Positions 1 through 9,054 of a DNA stretch of 64,000 nt are shown here, one piece after another (the first letter of the stretch is position 1; every line of letters begins with the position of its first letter). Location of the stretch: contig CAVUZI010000008.1 in NCBI GenBank assembly GCA_963745955.1, forward strand, positions 124,001 through 188,000, read 5' to 3'. This DNA is from Bog-756 sp963745955 (GTDB taxonomy: Bacteria; Actinomycetota; Acidimicrobiia; Acidimicrobiales; RAAP-2). The notes under the pieces are model-generated. The model was not told the DNA's origin and ran no database searches. It saw nothing but the letters and a program-made list of their open reading frames with translations. The translations under genes were made by a program, and so were the position numbers.

Positions 1-73
1 AGGCGAGCGATGCTCCGACCAGCCCGCCTCCGATCACCACGACGTCGGCACCCGGTGGCTGTGGTGTCACCAC
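1..73 (-). CDS. FAD-dependent oxidoreductase, N-terminal fragment
   Basis: Only the first two dozen codons lie in the window; the rest runs off the left edge. Read on the minus strand from a GTG pair, the peptide holds ADVVVIGGGLVGASLA, a dinucleotide-binding beta-alpha-beta motif (GxGxxG type) typical of the N-terminus of DAO-like or FAD/NAD-binding oxidoreductases. Substrate cannot be inferred. The frame stays open upstream of the chosen GTG, so the exact start is uncertain. Divergent from the sedolisin gene. Confidence 0.55.
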   Translation of the reverse strand, partial: MVTPQPPGADVVVIGGGLVGASLA

Positions 74-397
74 CGCATCATCGCCGACAGTGGCGGCCCA
101 CGCACACGAAGTCGCGCCCCGGTCGTCACCTGCTTCCGGGTCGGGAGGGTGGGCCGGGCGAGAGGTGCCGACCTGCCCGAAGCGCCGTCCACACCCGGCG
201 CACACCTGCCCGGAGCCACCGGATCACCCGGAAATTCCGACTCCGGCGGCCGACCGGTCGGAATTGTCCGGAGTCGAGGGCGAACTGGCACCCACTGGGT
301 CTAACCTTGACCGGTAACGCCGCTGGCTCGAACTACGGGCGGCCGACGCGTCTCCCGATCTCCGGGACGGCGACTGCGTTCCGAAATTCGGGGGATC
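74..397. other. Divergent intergenic region with inverted repeats
   Basis: No convincing gene. It holds the inverted repeat AATTCCGA (233-240) / TCGGAATT (258-265), whose right arm runs into the perfect palindrome CCGACCGGTCGG (250-261). These are candidate operator or hairpin sequences between two divergent genes. A TTGACC box (307-312) has no good -10 partner. Confidence 0.35.
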
Positions 398-2795
398 ATG
401 GGCAATCGCAGGGGGAGGAACTGCTCCCAAGGTGCCGGCGGGCGTCGCCGGGCACCGCGGTCGGCCGCCCTGATCGCCGCCGGATTGGTCATGGCCGCGG
501 TTCTCTCACCGGTGGTCGCACGCAGTGCCGGGGCAACCGGTGCGCCGTCCAAGATCCGGCTCGGGTTTGCCCCCGAGATCCCTTCCGGGGCTGCAGCGGC
601 GTCGCCCCTCACCTCCGCCGCCATCCTCCGTGTGGACGTCGTCCTCCAGCCTCGGAACCCGGCCGCCCTCACCTCCTACGCCCAAGCGGTGTCGACGCCG
701 GGGTCGGGCCAGTACCGCCGCTACCTCAGTGAGGCGCAATTCGTGGCTCGCTTCGGCCCCACACGGGGAACGGTGGCGTCAGTCAGGCGGGCCCTCATCG
801 GTGCCGGGCTGCACCCGGGCGCGGTGAGCAGCAACGACCTGAGCATCCCGATCCGCGCCACCGCGGCGGGGCTGTCCTCTGCCTTCTCCACCGGGTTCAG
901 GCGCTTCCGGGTGGCCGGGGGACGAATCGCCTATGCCAACACCGATGCCCCTCAGCTCCCCGGATCGGTGGCCTCGTCCATCCAGTCGGTGGTCGGGACT
1001 CGATGATCTGAGTCTGGCCGAGCCGGCCGGCAGCAGGTCGGGCGTCGGAGGCGTCCCGGCCGCGGTCAGGCCGAGCTCGGGCACCGGCGGACCGACGGCA
1101 TGCAGGGCGGCAGCGGTCGATGCGAAAGAACAGGGCTCGCACACCGCCGACCAGGTGGGCACGGCGTACGGCTTCCCCGATCTCTACGGGCAGGGTGACC
1201 TGGGCTCGGGCCAGGTCATCGCCCTCTATGAGCTTCAGGGTTTCGGGGCCTCCGACATCACCACCTACCGCTCGTGTTTCAAGACGACGACGCCGGTGAC
1301 GACCGTGAACGTCGACGGGGGGCCGTCTGCCGGCTCGGGGGTGGGCGAGGCCGACGTCGACATCGAGCAGGTGACGAGCTTGGCCCCCGACGTTCACGTC
1401 CTTGTCTACCAGGGCCCCAACAGCGGCGCCGGCGGCTACGACACCTACAGCTCGATCATCGCCCAGGACGCGGCCAAGGTGGTCTCCACGTCCTGGGGCC
1501 TGTGCGAGATCTTTGCCGGGAGTGTCACGGCCCGGCCCGAGAACACCTTGTTCGAGGAGGCTGCCGTCCAGGGGCAGACCGTCGTGGCCGCGGCGGGCGA
1601 CGAGGGATCCGAGGACTGCCTCGGGAACAAGTACACCTACGACAGGCTGGCCGTGGACGATCCGGCCAGCCAGCCCTTCGTCACCGGTGTGGGCGGCACG
1701 TCGTGGACGGCATCGGGGTCTCCGCCAACCGAACGGGCGTGGAACGATGGGCCGACCTGTTGCTGGGGGGCCGGGGGCGGTGGCGTCTCCAAACTGTGGG
1801 CCATGCCGTCCTACCAGGCCGACAGCGGCGCCGTCGGGGTGATCAACGCCGATTCCTCGGGCACAGTCTGTAAAGCGGCCACGGGTGCCTACTGCCGCGA
1901 GGTGCCGGATGTCTCGGCGCTGGCCGGCTCGTACCCCTACCTCGACTACGTGAGTGGGACGTGGGGGAGCTGGGGCGGTACCAGCCTGTCCGCCCCGCTC
2001 TGGGCCTCGCTCATCGCCCTCGCCAATGCGTCCGCCAGTTGCAGCGGGAAGGACATCGGATTCGCCAATCCGATCCTCTACCAGGTCGCAGCGGCCGATC
2101 CCACCGCGTTCAACGATGTCACCGTGGGCGACAACGACCTGACCGGGAGATTGAAGGGGGTGTATCCAGCCACCGCGGGCTACGACATGGCGACCGGGCT
2201 CGGCACGCCGAATGTGTCGGCGCTGCCTGGCGCCCTGTGTGCGGCCGCTCCCGCCGACCCGGTATCCGTGACGGATCCGGGCGGGCAGCGCACCCACCTG
2301 GCCGCGGCTGTGAGCCTGCAGATCAAGGCCACCGATTCCAGCGTCGGCCAGACGCTCACCTACCGGGCCATCGGGCTCCCGCCCGGCGTGAGGATCGGCT
2401 CGGCCAGCGGCCGGATCACCGGAACGCCGAGCGTCCAGGGCAGGTATGCCCCGGTCGTGACCGTCCGCGACGGCGCCGGCGCCGGCGCGTCGGTGGGTTT
2501 CTCTTGGGTGGTCGACCTGGCCATCACCAGCGCCACGAGCGCCACGGCCACGATCGGAAAGAGCTTCTCCTTCACGGTGCGGACCACCGGGGTACCGAGA
2601 AGGTTCACCGTCTCCCCCAAGCCGCCCCCGGGGCTGAAGTTCAAGAACCTGGGGAACGGAACCGCCACCCTGTCGGGAACACCAGGCCCCCGACTGGCCA
2701 CCGGCAAGTACCCGCTGGTGTTCGAGGCCGTCTTCGGCACGAAGAAGTCGCCGGAAGCGGTGTCTCAGTCCTTCACGCTGACACTGGTCCGGTAA
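398..2795 (+). CDS. Secreted sedolisin (S53) serine-carboxyl protease with Ig-like C-terminus
   Basis: Predicted secreted acid endopeptidase. From the N-terminus: an Arg-rich signal peptide with a hydrophobic core (LIAAGLVMAAVL), a pro-kumamolisin activation domain to about residue 200, then the S53 catalytic domain. Catalytic pieces are visible: Glu and Asp in GEADVDIEQ (ExxxD spacing), the oxyanion Asp in AAAGDEGS, and the nucleophile Ser in GGTSLSAPLWA. The Asp/Gly-rich calcium segment VTVGDNDLTG follows. The last 200 or so residues resemble two putative Ig (He_PIG-type) domains. The prodomain and catalytic domain are in different frames: one extra base near 1000 separates SIQSVVG from LDDLSLAEP. 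Removing it gives one continuous protein, so I treat it as one gene. The start is the ATG preceded by GGGGGATC. Confidence 0.88.
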
Positions 2796-2811
2796 CCGGA
2801 GCCGTCTCCGG

Positions 2812-3648
2812 TCATGCCCCGGCCGCGTTCGTCGGGGCCGGCGGGACGGGGCCGGAGTCCCCTTGCAGGAATCCGATCACGTCGGTGATGCTGCGGGGAT
2901 CCTGGGCCAGGAAGGCGTGGCCACCCTCGTAGGTGTGCAACTGGGATCCGGCGATGCGTGAGGCCAGCGCGGCACTGTTGCCCGGCGGAGCGATCCCGTC
3001 GAAGCGGCCGCACGCCACGAAGGTTGCGCAGGTGATGGAGGGGAGCCGGCTCCACACGTCGTGGTGGCGACGCGCCTCGAGCTGGAAGTGGTTCCCCTGT
3101 TCCCTTCCCGGTGCGGGACGGGATGCCCGGCGCTCCATGGCGTCGACCAGGTCACGATCCGACGGGTGGGACGCCAACCATTCCGGGTCGAAGCGGGTAT
3201 CGATCAGCTGACGGCGAGCCTGGTTCCGCTCGTCTTCGCTCATGCGCTCCAATTCGTGCAACGGGTAGGAGGATCCGCCTTCGCCGCCCGCCGACGTGCA
3301 CAAGAGGGCGAGCCGTTCGATGCGCCGCGGTGCGGTGACGGCGAGTTCCTGGGCGACCATGCCTCCGAAGCTGATACCCAGCACCCGGGCCGTGTCCCAG
3401 CCCACCGCGTCCAACACCGCCAGTGCATCACGGGCGCACTGCGACATGTCGTAGGGACCCGGGGGGAGGCCGCTGCGGCCCATGCCGCGGTAGTCCCAGG
3501 CGACGAGGTCGAACGGCCCGGCGAATGCCCCGAGCAGCAGACCCGAGCCCTCGATGGTGGATCCCGACCCGTTGAGGAAAAGAAGCCGGGGGCCGACCCC
3601 ACGCCTCTCGTAGTAGAGGTCGACGCCGTCCGATGATGCGATGCGCAT
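2812..3648 (-). CDS. Alpha/beta hydrolase
   Basis: About 278 residues, intact. Alpha/beta-hydrolase fold enzyme with the nucleophile elbow GISFGGM (Ser), the acid in CGRFDGIAPP (Asp) and the base in EGGHAFL (His). The oxyanion-side segment LFLNGSGST precedes the lid. Most like the 3-oxoadipate enol-lactonase/esterase group, but the substrate is unknown. ATG at 3648 (MRIASSDGVDLYY) is preferred over the longer frame because a TACGAT box lies 8 nt upstream. It is downstream of the HAD phosphatase on the same strand with a 68-nt gap, and convergent with the sedolisin gene. Confidence 0.85.
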   Translation of the reverse strand: MRIASSDGVDLYYERRGVGPRLLFLNGSGSTIEGSGLLLGAFAGPFDLVAWDYRGMGRSGLPPGPYDMSQCARDALAVLDAVGWDTARVLGISFGGMVAQELAVTAPRRIERLALLCTSAGGEGGSSYPLHELERMSEDERNQARRQLIDTRFDPEWLASHPSDRDLVDAMERRASRPAPGREQGNHFQLEARRHHDVWSRLPSITCATFVACGRFDGIAPPGNSAALASRIAGSQLHTYEGGHAFLAQDPRSITDVIGFLQGDSGPVPPAPTNAAGA

Positions 3649-3656
3649 GTGTCGGC

Positions 3657-3662
3657 ATCGTA
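3657..3662 (-). promoter_or_regulatory. -10 box TACGAT, probable leaderless start
   Basis: TACGAT ends 8 nt before the hydrolase ATG at 3648, so transcription should begin at or within 1-2 nt of the start codon. It fits the TAnnnT pattern repeated across this window. Confidence 0.4.
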
Positions 3663-3716
3663 GGCGCGGAGCGGTCGTCACCACTGCTCGAGGCGGGTCG
3701 CGGCCAGGCCCTTCTT

Positions 3717-4502
3717 TCACCGTGCTCCGGCCAGCCGCTCGACCAGCTCGGGAAATTGGCCGATGTCGTCGATCACCCTGTCCGGGCGACCCGGTGCCTC
3801 GTCGAGGTCCGAGGGCCGGAACTTGCCCGTCCTGACCAGCACCCCGGTCATCCCGACGGCCTGGGCACCGAGGACGTCGGACACCAGGTCGTCGCCCACC
3901 ATGACGGTGCTCTCCGCGTCCACGCCCAGGTCGGCGAGCGCGCCTTCGAAGAAGGCGGGTGCCGGCTTGCCCACCACGACGATCTCGATGCCCGCCGCCG
4001 CCTCCAGGCCGATCACGAACGCGCCCATGTCCAAGGCCGGCCCGTGCACCGTCTGGAAGCGGGTGTTGCGGTGCAGCGCCACCACCGGCACGCCGTCGAG
4101 GGCCAGCTTGAACGCGGCATCGAGCTCGGCGTAGCCGACCGCCGGACCCGCGCCCCCGAGGAGCACCACATCGGCCGAGTCGGCCTCGGCGAGCTCGATG
4201 CCTTCGAGATCCTCACTGAGGTCGCCCTCGTTGACGACCAGGCAGCGGGCACCGGGGTGGTGCTCGGCGAGGTACCGGGCCGCGCTGGTAACGGCGGTGA
4301 GGACGTGGTCGACGCCGACGCGGAAGCCGGCCTCCGACAGCCGCCGGGCGATCTGGCCGCGGGTGCGGGACGACGTATTGGTCACGAGCCGGAAGGGGAT
4401 GTCGTGACCGAGGAGCCACTCGACGGTCTCGACCGCACCGGGCAGCGGCTCCCACGACACGATCAGCACTCCGTCGATGTCGAGCATGACCGCGTTGCCC
4501 AT
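3717..4502 (-). CDS. HAD-IIA family sugar/lysine phosphatase-like hydrolase
   Basis: 261 residues, intact. Haloacid dehalogenase superfamily, subfamily IIA (NagD / LHPP / HDHD2-like). Motif I is LDIDGV (Asp8 nucleophile, Asp10 acid/base), motif II VTNTSS near residue 40, the conserved Lys in VVGKPAP, and motif IV MVGDDLVSDV. The large C2-type cap between motifs II and III is present, as expected for type IIA. Likely a phosphatase on a small phosphorylated metabolite; the natural substrate cannot be read from sequence. Transcribed divergently from the FMN reductase unit across a short tandem-repeat region. Confidence 0.85.
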   Translation of the reverse strand: MGNAVMLDIDGVLIVSWEPLPGAVETVEWLLGHDIPFRLVTNTSSRTRGQIARRLSEAGFRVGVDHVLTAVTSAARYLAEHHPGARCLVVNEGDLSEDLEGIELAEADSADVVLLGGAGPAVGYAELDAAFKLALDGVPVVALHRNTRFQTVHGPALDMGAFVIGLEAAAGIEIVVVGKPAPAFFEGALADLGVDAESTVMVGDDLVSDVLGAQAVGMTGVLVRTGKFRPSDLDEAPGRPDRVIDDIGQFPELVERLAGAR

Positions 4503-4507
4503 GGGCG

Positions 4508-4513
4508 ATGCTA
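4508..4513 (-). promoter_or_regulatory. -10 box TAGCAT for HAD gene
   Basis: TAGCAT ends 5 nt before the ATG at 4502 on the minus strand, compatible with a leaderless transcript. Confidence 0.35.
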
Positions 4514-4536
4514 TCGCGGGCTCGGACGCGCACCCG

Positions 4537-4605
4537 TTGATCGGAATCCCCCGAAACCCCTTGATCGGAATCCCCCGAAGCCCCCGGATCGGATCCCCCG
4601 ATTCG
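4537..4605. repeat. 24-bp tandem repeat between divergent genes
   Basis: Two adjacent 24-bp copies (4537-4560 and 4561-4584) built on TTGATCGGAATCCCCCGAA differ at one base. A degenerate third copy (GGATCGGATCCCCCGA) follows. The array sits in the divergent promoter region between the HAD and FMN reductase genes. Confidence 0.8.
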
Positions 4606-4615
4606 ATCGAACTCG

Positions 4616-4621
4616 TAGACT
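4616..4621 (+). promoter_or_regulatory. -10 box TAGACT, 6 nt before ATG 4628
   Basis: TAGACT lies 6 nt before an ATG at 4628 whose frame ends after 11 codons. One extra base between 4628 and 4689 would join that ATG to the FMN reductase frame, so this may be the true leaderless start of that gene. Confidence 0.4.
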
Positions 4622-4688
4622 GAGGTCATGGTGCCGGCCGACGGAGAGGAGCGCGACCTGTGAGCGTCCACGTGCACCGGTTCCCGTC

Positions 4689-5201
4689 GTGAACATCGAC
4701 CTGGTCGTGGTCAGCAGCAGCGACTCACCGACCTCGAAGACACGTGCCCTGGCCAACGCGGCCATCGAGGTCGGGGGTGGCGGACGACTCGTCGACCTCG
4801 TCGAACTGCCGGCCGACGCCCTCCTCGGACGTCGGCAGGACGAGCTGGTCGACGACGCGGTGGCCGCGGCTTCGTCAGCCGGCATCCTCCTCCTGGCCAC
4901 CCCGGTCTACCGGGCCACCTTCAACGGTGCCCTGAAGGCGTTCCTCGACCGGTTTCCGACCGATGCGCTGCTCAGGTCCGCAGTCGTCCTGGCCGCCACT
5001 GCCGCGTCACCTGCCCATTTCCTCTCGCTCGACACCGGGGGGCGCGCCGTCGTGGCCAGCCTGGGAGGCTGGACCGTCCCGACCGTGGTGTACGCCACCG
5101 GGGCCGACTTCACCGATGGAGCTCCAGGCCCCTCCCTGCTCGAGACGCTGGAGGTGGCACTGGGCCAGGCCCGCTCGCTGGCCGCGACCCTGCGCACGTG
5201 A
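4689..5201 (+). CDS. NADPH-dependent FMN reductase family protein
   Basis: About 170 residues from GTG 4689. Flavodoxin-like fold of the NADPH-dependent FMN reductase / chromate reductase group: N-terminal strand NIDLVVVSSSDSPTSKT with the phosphate-binding Ser/Thr loop, and TPVYRATFNGALKAFLDR, the conserved flavin-contacting segment. Probably reduces FMN or quinone-like acceptors with NAD(P)H. First gene of a three-gene unit; its TGA overlaps the GTG of the tag gene by 4 nt. The annotated start may be too short: a leaderless ATG at 4628 would add about 20 residues if one inserted base is allowed. Confidence 0.8.
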   Translation: MNIDLVVVSSSDSPTSKTRALANAAIEVGGGGRLVDLVELPADALLGRRQDELVDDAVAAASSAGILLLATPVYRATFNGALKAFLDRFPTDALLRSAVVLAATAASPAHFLSLDTGGRAVVASLGGWTVPTVVYATGADFTDGAPGPSLLETLEVALGQARSLAATLRT

Positions 5202-5785
5202 GCACCTCCGGTGCCGGGGTCGGTCGCCGTTGCGACTGGGCCGAGAGCTCGGACGCGATGCGCCGGTACCACGACCAGGAGTGGGGTGTTCCGTCCCACG
5301 ACGACACCCATCTCTTCGAGATGCTCCTCCTCGAAGGAGCCCAGGCCGGGTTGTCGTGGTCGACCATCCTCAACAAGCGGGAGAACTACCGACGGGCCTT
5401 CGACGGCTTCAAGCCGCGGCGGATCGCTCGTTACGGCGAAGGGAAGATCGCCGAGCTCCTGGAGGACCCCGGGATCGTGCGTAACCGGCTCAAGGTGCGG
5501 GGCACGGTTCGAAATGCGGAGGCGTTTCTCACCATCTGTGATGAGGAGGGATCGTTCGCCCGCTACCTGTGGGGCTGGGTCGATGGCGTGCCCGTGGTCA
5601 ACAGGCCCCGGAAGGTGTCCGACCTGCCGGCCCGGACCGAGCTGTCGGACAGCGTGGCCAAGGACCTGAAGCGCCGGGGGTTCACCTTCGTGGGATCGAC
5701 CATCGTCTACTCGTTCCTCCAGGCGGTGGGCGTGGTCGACGACCACCTGGTCACCTGCCCGAGCAAGCGACGCCCGCTCAGGTGA
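5198..5785 (+). CDS. tag: DNA-3-methyladenine glycosylase I
   Basis: 195 residues, intact. Base-excision repair enzyme that removes 3-methyladenine from alkylated DNA. Family hallmarks are clear: RRCDW, YHDQEWG, LEGAQAGLSWSTIL and KR..YRRAFDGF. The zinc site of TagI-type enzymes is complete (Cys12, His25, His183, Cys187 in DDHLVTCP). GTG start overlaps the stop of the upstream FMN reductase (GTGA), and its own stop overlaps the next start, so translational coupling is likely. Confidence 0.93.
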   Translation: MSTSGAGVGRRCDWAESSDAMRRYHDQEWGVPSHDDTHLFEMLLLEGAQAGLSWSTILNKRENYRRAFDGFKPRRIARYGEGKIAELLEDPGIVRNRLKVRGTVRNAEAFLTICDEEGSFARYLWGWVDGVPVVNRPRKVSDLPARTELSDSVAKDLKRRGFTFVGSTIVYSFLQAVGVVDDHLVTCPSKRRPLR

Positions 5786-6219
5786 AGCTGGCGCTGTCGC
5801 GTTGCCAGGATCTGTTGCGCGCCTCGGACCACGCCGTGCTGGCCACCTTGCACCAGGGCCGGGGCGTCGACGCCGTGCCCGTGTGCTTCGTGGTCGACGG
5901 GATGCAGGTGGCCGTTCCCACCGACCTGATCAAGCCCAAGTCCTCGACCGTGCTGCAGAGGCAGCGAAACCTCGACGCCGATCCTCGTGCCGTGCTGCTG
6001 TGCGATCACTGGGATCCTCTCGACTGGTCGCGACTGTGGTGGGTGCGGACCTCGGTGACCCGGATCGTCACGGACGCCGAGCGCCGACGAGAGCTCGGAT
6101 CGCTGTTGGCCGCGAAATACCGCCAGTACCGGCACCGACCGTTTGCCGACCTCTCGGTGTTCACCATCACCGAGCTGTCGGGCTGGTCGGCCGCGACCGA
6201 TCCGCCCGCACGGACCTGA
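5782..6219 (+). CDS. PPOX-class F420-dependent protein (Rv0121-like)
   Basis: 145 residues, intact. Split-barrel FMN/F420-binding protein of the pyridoxamine 5'-phosphate oxidase-like superfamily. HAVLATLHQGRGVDAVPV is the first strand pair, KPKSSTVLQRQRNL the cofactor-phosphate region, and DHWDPLDWSRLWWVR the signature of the Rv0121c-type subfamily, which is assigned to coenzyme F420. Probable deazaflavin-dependent reductase of unknown substrate. GTG start in a 4-nt overlap with tag. Its stop codon lies inside a 28-bp tandem duplication. Confidence 0.8.
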   Translation: MKLALSRCQDLLRASDHAVLATLHQGRGVDAVPVCFVVDGMQVAVPTDLIKPKSSTVLQRQRNLDADPRAVLLCDHWDPLDWSRLWWVRTSVTRIVTDAERRRELGSLLAAKYRQYRHRPFADLSVFTITELSGWSAATDPPART

Positions 6220-6250
6220 GCCGACCGATCCGCCCGCACGGACCTGAGCC
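6195..6250. repeat. Perfect 28-bp tandem duplication over a stop codon
   Basis: Two identical 28-bp copies (6195-6222, 6223-6250) starting GACCGATCCGCCCGCACGGA. The first contains the last codons and TGA of the PPOX gene, the second is non-coding, so the duplication copied the gene end into the spacer. Confidence 0.9.
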
Positions 6251-6257
6251 GGCGCCC

Positions 6258-6308
6258 GGCACGACGGAGCCGTCCCCGCGTGATGCTCGGGTCCGGCTCC
6301 GTCGTGCC
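6258..6308. terminator. Bidirectional terminator hairpin
   Basis: Perfect 15-bp inverted repeat GGCACGACGGAGCCG (6258-6272) / CGGCTCCGTCGTGCC (6294-6308) with a 21-nt loop that can pair further (CCCG/CGGG). It lies between the convergent ends of the PPOX gene (+) and the arylsulfotransferase gene (-). No U-tract, as usual in high-GC actinobacteria. Confidence 0.75.
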
Positions 6309-6327
6309 ACGGTGTGGGCGGTGGGTG

Positions 6328-7599
6328 TCAGTGCTGGTGTTGGCCCTGGTTCCACCATCCTGGGGTCTCGTTGAACGGCAGCCGGTAGGCCCGGTAGGTG
6401 TTCACCCCGGCGGGGAACTCGGCATTGAAGACGAGGTGTCCCGAGCGTGTCGAACTCCGAGAAGTAGGGCAGGCTGCCCCACCCGACCACGATGTCGCCG
6501 TCGCGGAGCGTTTGGGCGTTGCCCTGCGATGCCGCCGACAGTCCCTCGGGCTGGTTGTCGGAGGAGACCAGTGTGGCCACGCGGTCCCGGACGTTCAGAC
6601 GCACGGTCACTTCCCGGCTGGAGGGGAGCAGGGGAGTGCCTTCCGAGTCGTTGTCGAAGAAGGTGTACTCGTTGTTCCCGATGGCCTCCGGGTCGTGCTG
6701 CCAGGAGAAGATCTCACCGGCACTGTCGAGGGTCTGACCGGGGGCGGCCTGCTCGGTGAAGCTGCTGTGCTTCCCTCCCAGCTGCCAGATGGTGGCGCCC
6801 GTCCTCCGGTCGACCTTGTAGGCCGTCCAGGTGGCCCGCGAGTCGATGAGCAGGTTCCCGTCGCTGTCCAGGTGCACGGCGTTGATGTGGAACCAGTCCC
6901 ACGGCGTGCTGGCCGAGGCGGGCAACGGCTGCTCGCTGTCGCTGTAGGGCACGTGGTCCGCGCTGTTCCACTGGAACAGCACCTTGCCGGTGGCGATATC
7001 GACTCTCCTGGACGACCCGTCGATGACCGTCTGATCCGCCGGCCCTCCGATGGAGGTCAGGTTGGCCGTGGCCGTGTCGTAGGACAGTGATCGAGCGCGG
7101 TGTTCTGCGGGGTGATCAGGAACTCGTGCCCGTCGGTCGTGTGCCCGTTTCCGGCGTTGACCGTGGCGATCTGGTGGAAATGGGTGTTGTAGATGTAGTC
7201 GGTCCCGCTGGACAGGCTACCGAGGCCGGTGCCCTGCCACCAGGTCAGCACGGTCTGACCCCGATAGGTCTGGGCCTTGAAGTCGGCGGCGGTCTGACCG
7301 ACCGGGATGGCGTGGAACCAGATGACGTCGCCGTCGCTGTTGACGATCTCCGGGCCGTTGGCATAGGTGCTGGTGTCGCCGGTCGGGGTGATGAAGTAGT
7401 CACCACCGCCGAGGTTGGTGCCGTGGGAAAGGATGGTCAACGGGGGTGGAGCCGTCGGGGTGGGCGTCGCCGAGGCCGGTCCTGACAAGGCCAGGGCCAG
7501 CGGTGCGGTGCCCACGGCGACGGCGGAGGCGGCCAGGGCCAACCGTTTCCAACCGCGAGGCCTCCTTCGGGGCGCGTCTGTCGAGGGTGTTGTGTGCAT
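6328..7599 (-). CDS. Exported arylsulfotransferase (ASST) family protein
   Basis: About 420 residues. Begins at ATG 7599 (MHTTPSTDAPRRRPRGWKR) with a strong AAAGGTGG ribosome site and a signal peptide ending near SGPASA. The rest is a beta-propeller of the arylsulfotransferase family: DGDVIWFH, TTDGHEFL, WDWFHINAVHLDSDGN, and HDPEAI...FFDND, the conserved His-Asp...Asp-Asn signature. PAPS-independent transfer of sulfate between phenolic compounds is the family activity; the donor here is unknown. Three frames are needed: two extra bases near 7082-7088 (TALITVYDTA restored) and one near 6438 (HLVFNAEF restored). The corrected C-terminus reads PGWWNQGQHQH. Confidence 0.75.
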
Positions 7600-7851
7600 G
7601 GTTGGGTACCACCTTTCGGGGGGAGCTGCTTGGTTTGTGGGGACATGTGACTCGTGAATCGGGTCACGCGAGTCACCGTATGTGGCCAATATCTAGAAAG
7701 TCAATAGGAATAGTCATGTATTGCACCGGTGACCCGTCGTCGTGTGCGGCCCGACCAGGTCGGGCGCCGTCCCGGTGTAAGTTCCACGGGAGCCGGTCCG
7801 GCGAAGCACGGTGGAGAATCGTCCGCCGAGGCCGCCCGCGGGGGAGACCCG
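7600..7851. other. Divergent spacer with inverted repeat
   Basis: Non-coding, locally less GC-rich. Holds the inverted repeat GTGACTCG (7647-7654) / CGAGTCAC (7669-7676), a candidate operator or upstream hairpin between the arylsulfotransferase (-) and the secernin-like gene (+). Confidence 0.4.
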
Positions 7852-9054
7852 ATGTGTGATTCGTTTGTGGCCATCACCGACGACGGGGTGATGTTCGCCA
7901 AGAACAGCGATCGTGATCCCAACGAGTCCCAGTCCCTCGAGTGGATCGCCGCCGCCGACCATCCGGCCGGCGACACGGTGGCGTGCACCTGGGTCGACGT
8001 GCCCCAGGTGGAACACACCCACGCCGTCGTGATCTCCCGGCCCTGGTGGATGTGGGGGGCGGAGATGGGCGCCAACGAGCACGGGGTCGTGATCGGCAAC
8101 GAGGCCGTCTTCACCAAGGGCCGCGGTGGCGAGCAAGGCCCTCTTGGGGATGGACCTGGTCAGGCTGGCACTGGAGCGGGCGACGACGGCCGAGGGTGCC
8201 GTCTCGGTGATGGTCGACCTGCTCGAACGCCACGGCCAGGGTGGCCCCTGCAGCTACGAGCGGCCGAACTTCACCTACGACAACAGCTTCCTGGTGGCCG
8301 ATCCTTCCGGGGCGTTCGTGCTCGAGACGGCCGGACGTGCACTGGGCGTCCGAGACGGTACACGGACCCGGCCGGAGCATCTCCAACGGGTTCACCATCC
8401 CATCGTTCGCCAAGGCCCACGGCGATCCGATCCGGACCTGGGTGGCGTCGGCGTCGACCCGCCGCGGCATCACCGAGAACGCGGCCTGCCGCGCCACCGG
8501 TCCCGCCGATCTGATGCAGGCGTTGCGTGCCCACGGCCGCTCACCCGCTCCCCGGTGGTCCCTCGTCCACGGTGGGCTCGGCGCCCCCTGTGTCCATGCC
8601 GGTGGCCTGCTCGCGTCGAGCCAGACCACCGCCTCGTGGGTGTCGGACCTGCGGGGACGGCCCCATCACTGGGCCACGGCCACGTCGGCCCCCTGCACGT
8701 CGCTCTTCAAGCCGGTCTCTCGTCTGCGCGCCCCTCGACCTCGGGCCCCCGCCCACCGACGTCTTCGATGTCCGGACCCGGTGGTGGCGGCACGAGCTCC
8801 TCCACCGCACCACCATGCATGCCTACGGAACGCTGCTGGCCAGGTACCGGCACGCCCGCGACCGGACCGAGGCCCGCTGGATCTCCGATCCCCCGACGCC
8901 GGAGTCGGCCTTCGCCGAAGCCGACCAGCTCGAGCGCAGGTGGTTGGCGGATGTGGCCGCGGCCCGCCTCGGCGACGGCCGCCCCTCGTGGGTGCGGCGT
9001 TCGTGGAAGGCCGTCGACCGTGCCGCCCATATCGACAAGGAGCTCGCATCGTGA
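7852..9054 (+). CDS. Secernin-like peptidase C69 family protein
   Basis: About 400 residues. N-terminal nucleophile hydrolase of the peptidase C69/secernin family. It begins MCDSFVAI, so removal of Met exposes Cys2 as nucleophile, followed by MFAKNSDRDPNESQ, the family signature. Later conserved stretches are GANEHGVVIGNEAVFTK, MDLVRLALERATTA, SYDNSFLVAD-like YDNSFLVADP and the C-terminal FDVRTRWWRHELLHR. Four frames are used, with one-base insertions near 8125, 8340 and 8735, each joining matching family segments. Ribosome site GGGGGAG is 7 nt from ATG. Stop overlaps the next gene by GTGA, suggesting a two-gene unit with the amine oxidase. Confidence 0.75.

Noticed and set aside
398..1010. 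Programmed frameshifting as the reason for split genes
   Set aside because: Shifts occur in many unrelated genes, at varied positions, without slippery heptamers or downstream structures, and all in the same direction; insertion errors explain them better.
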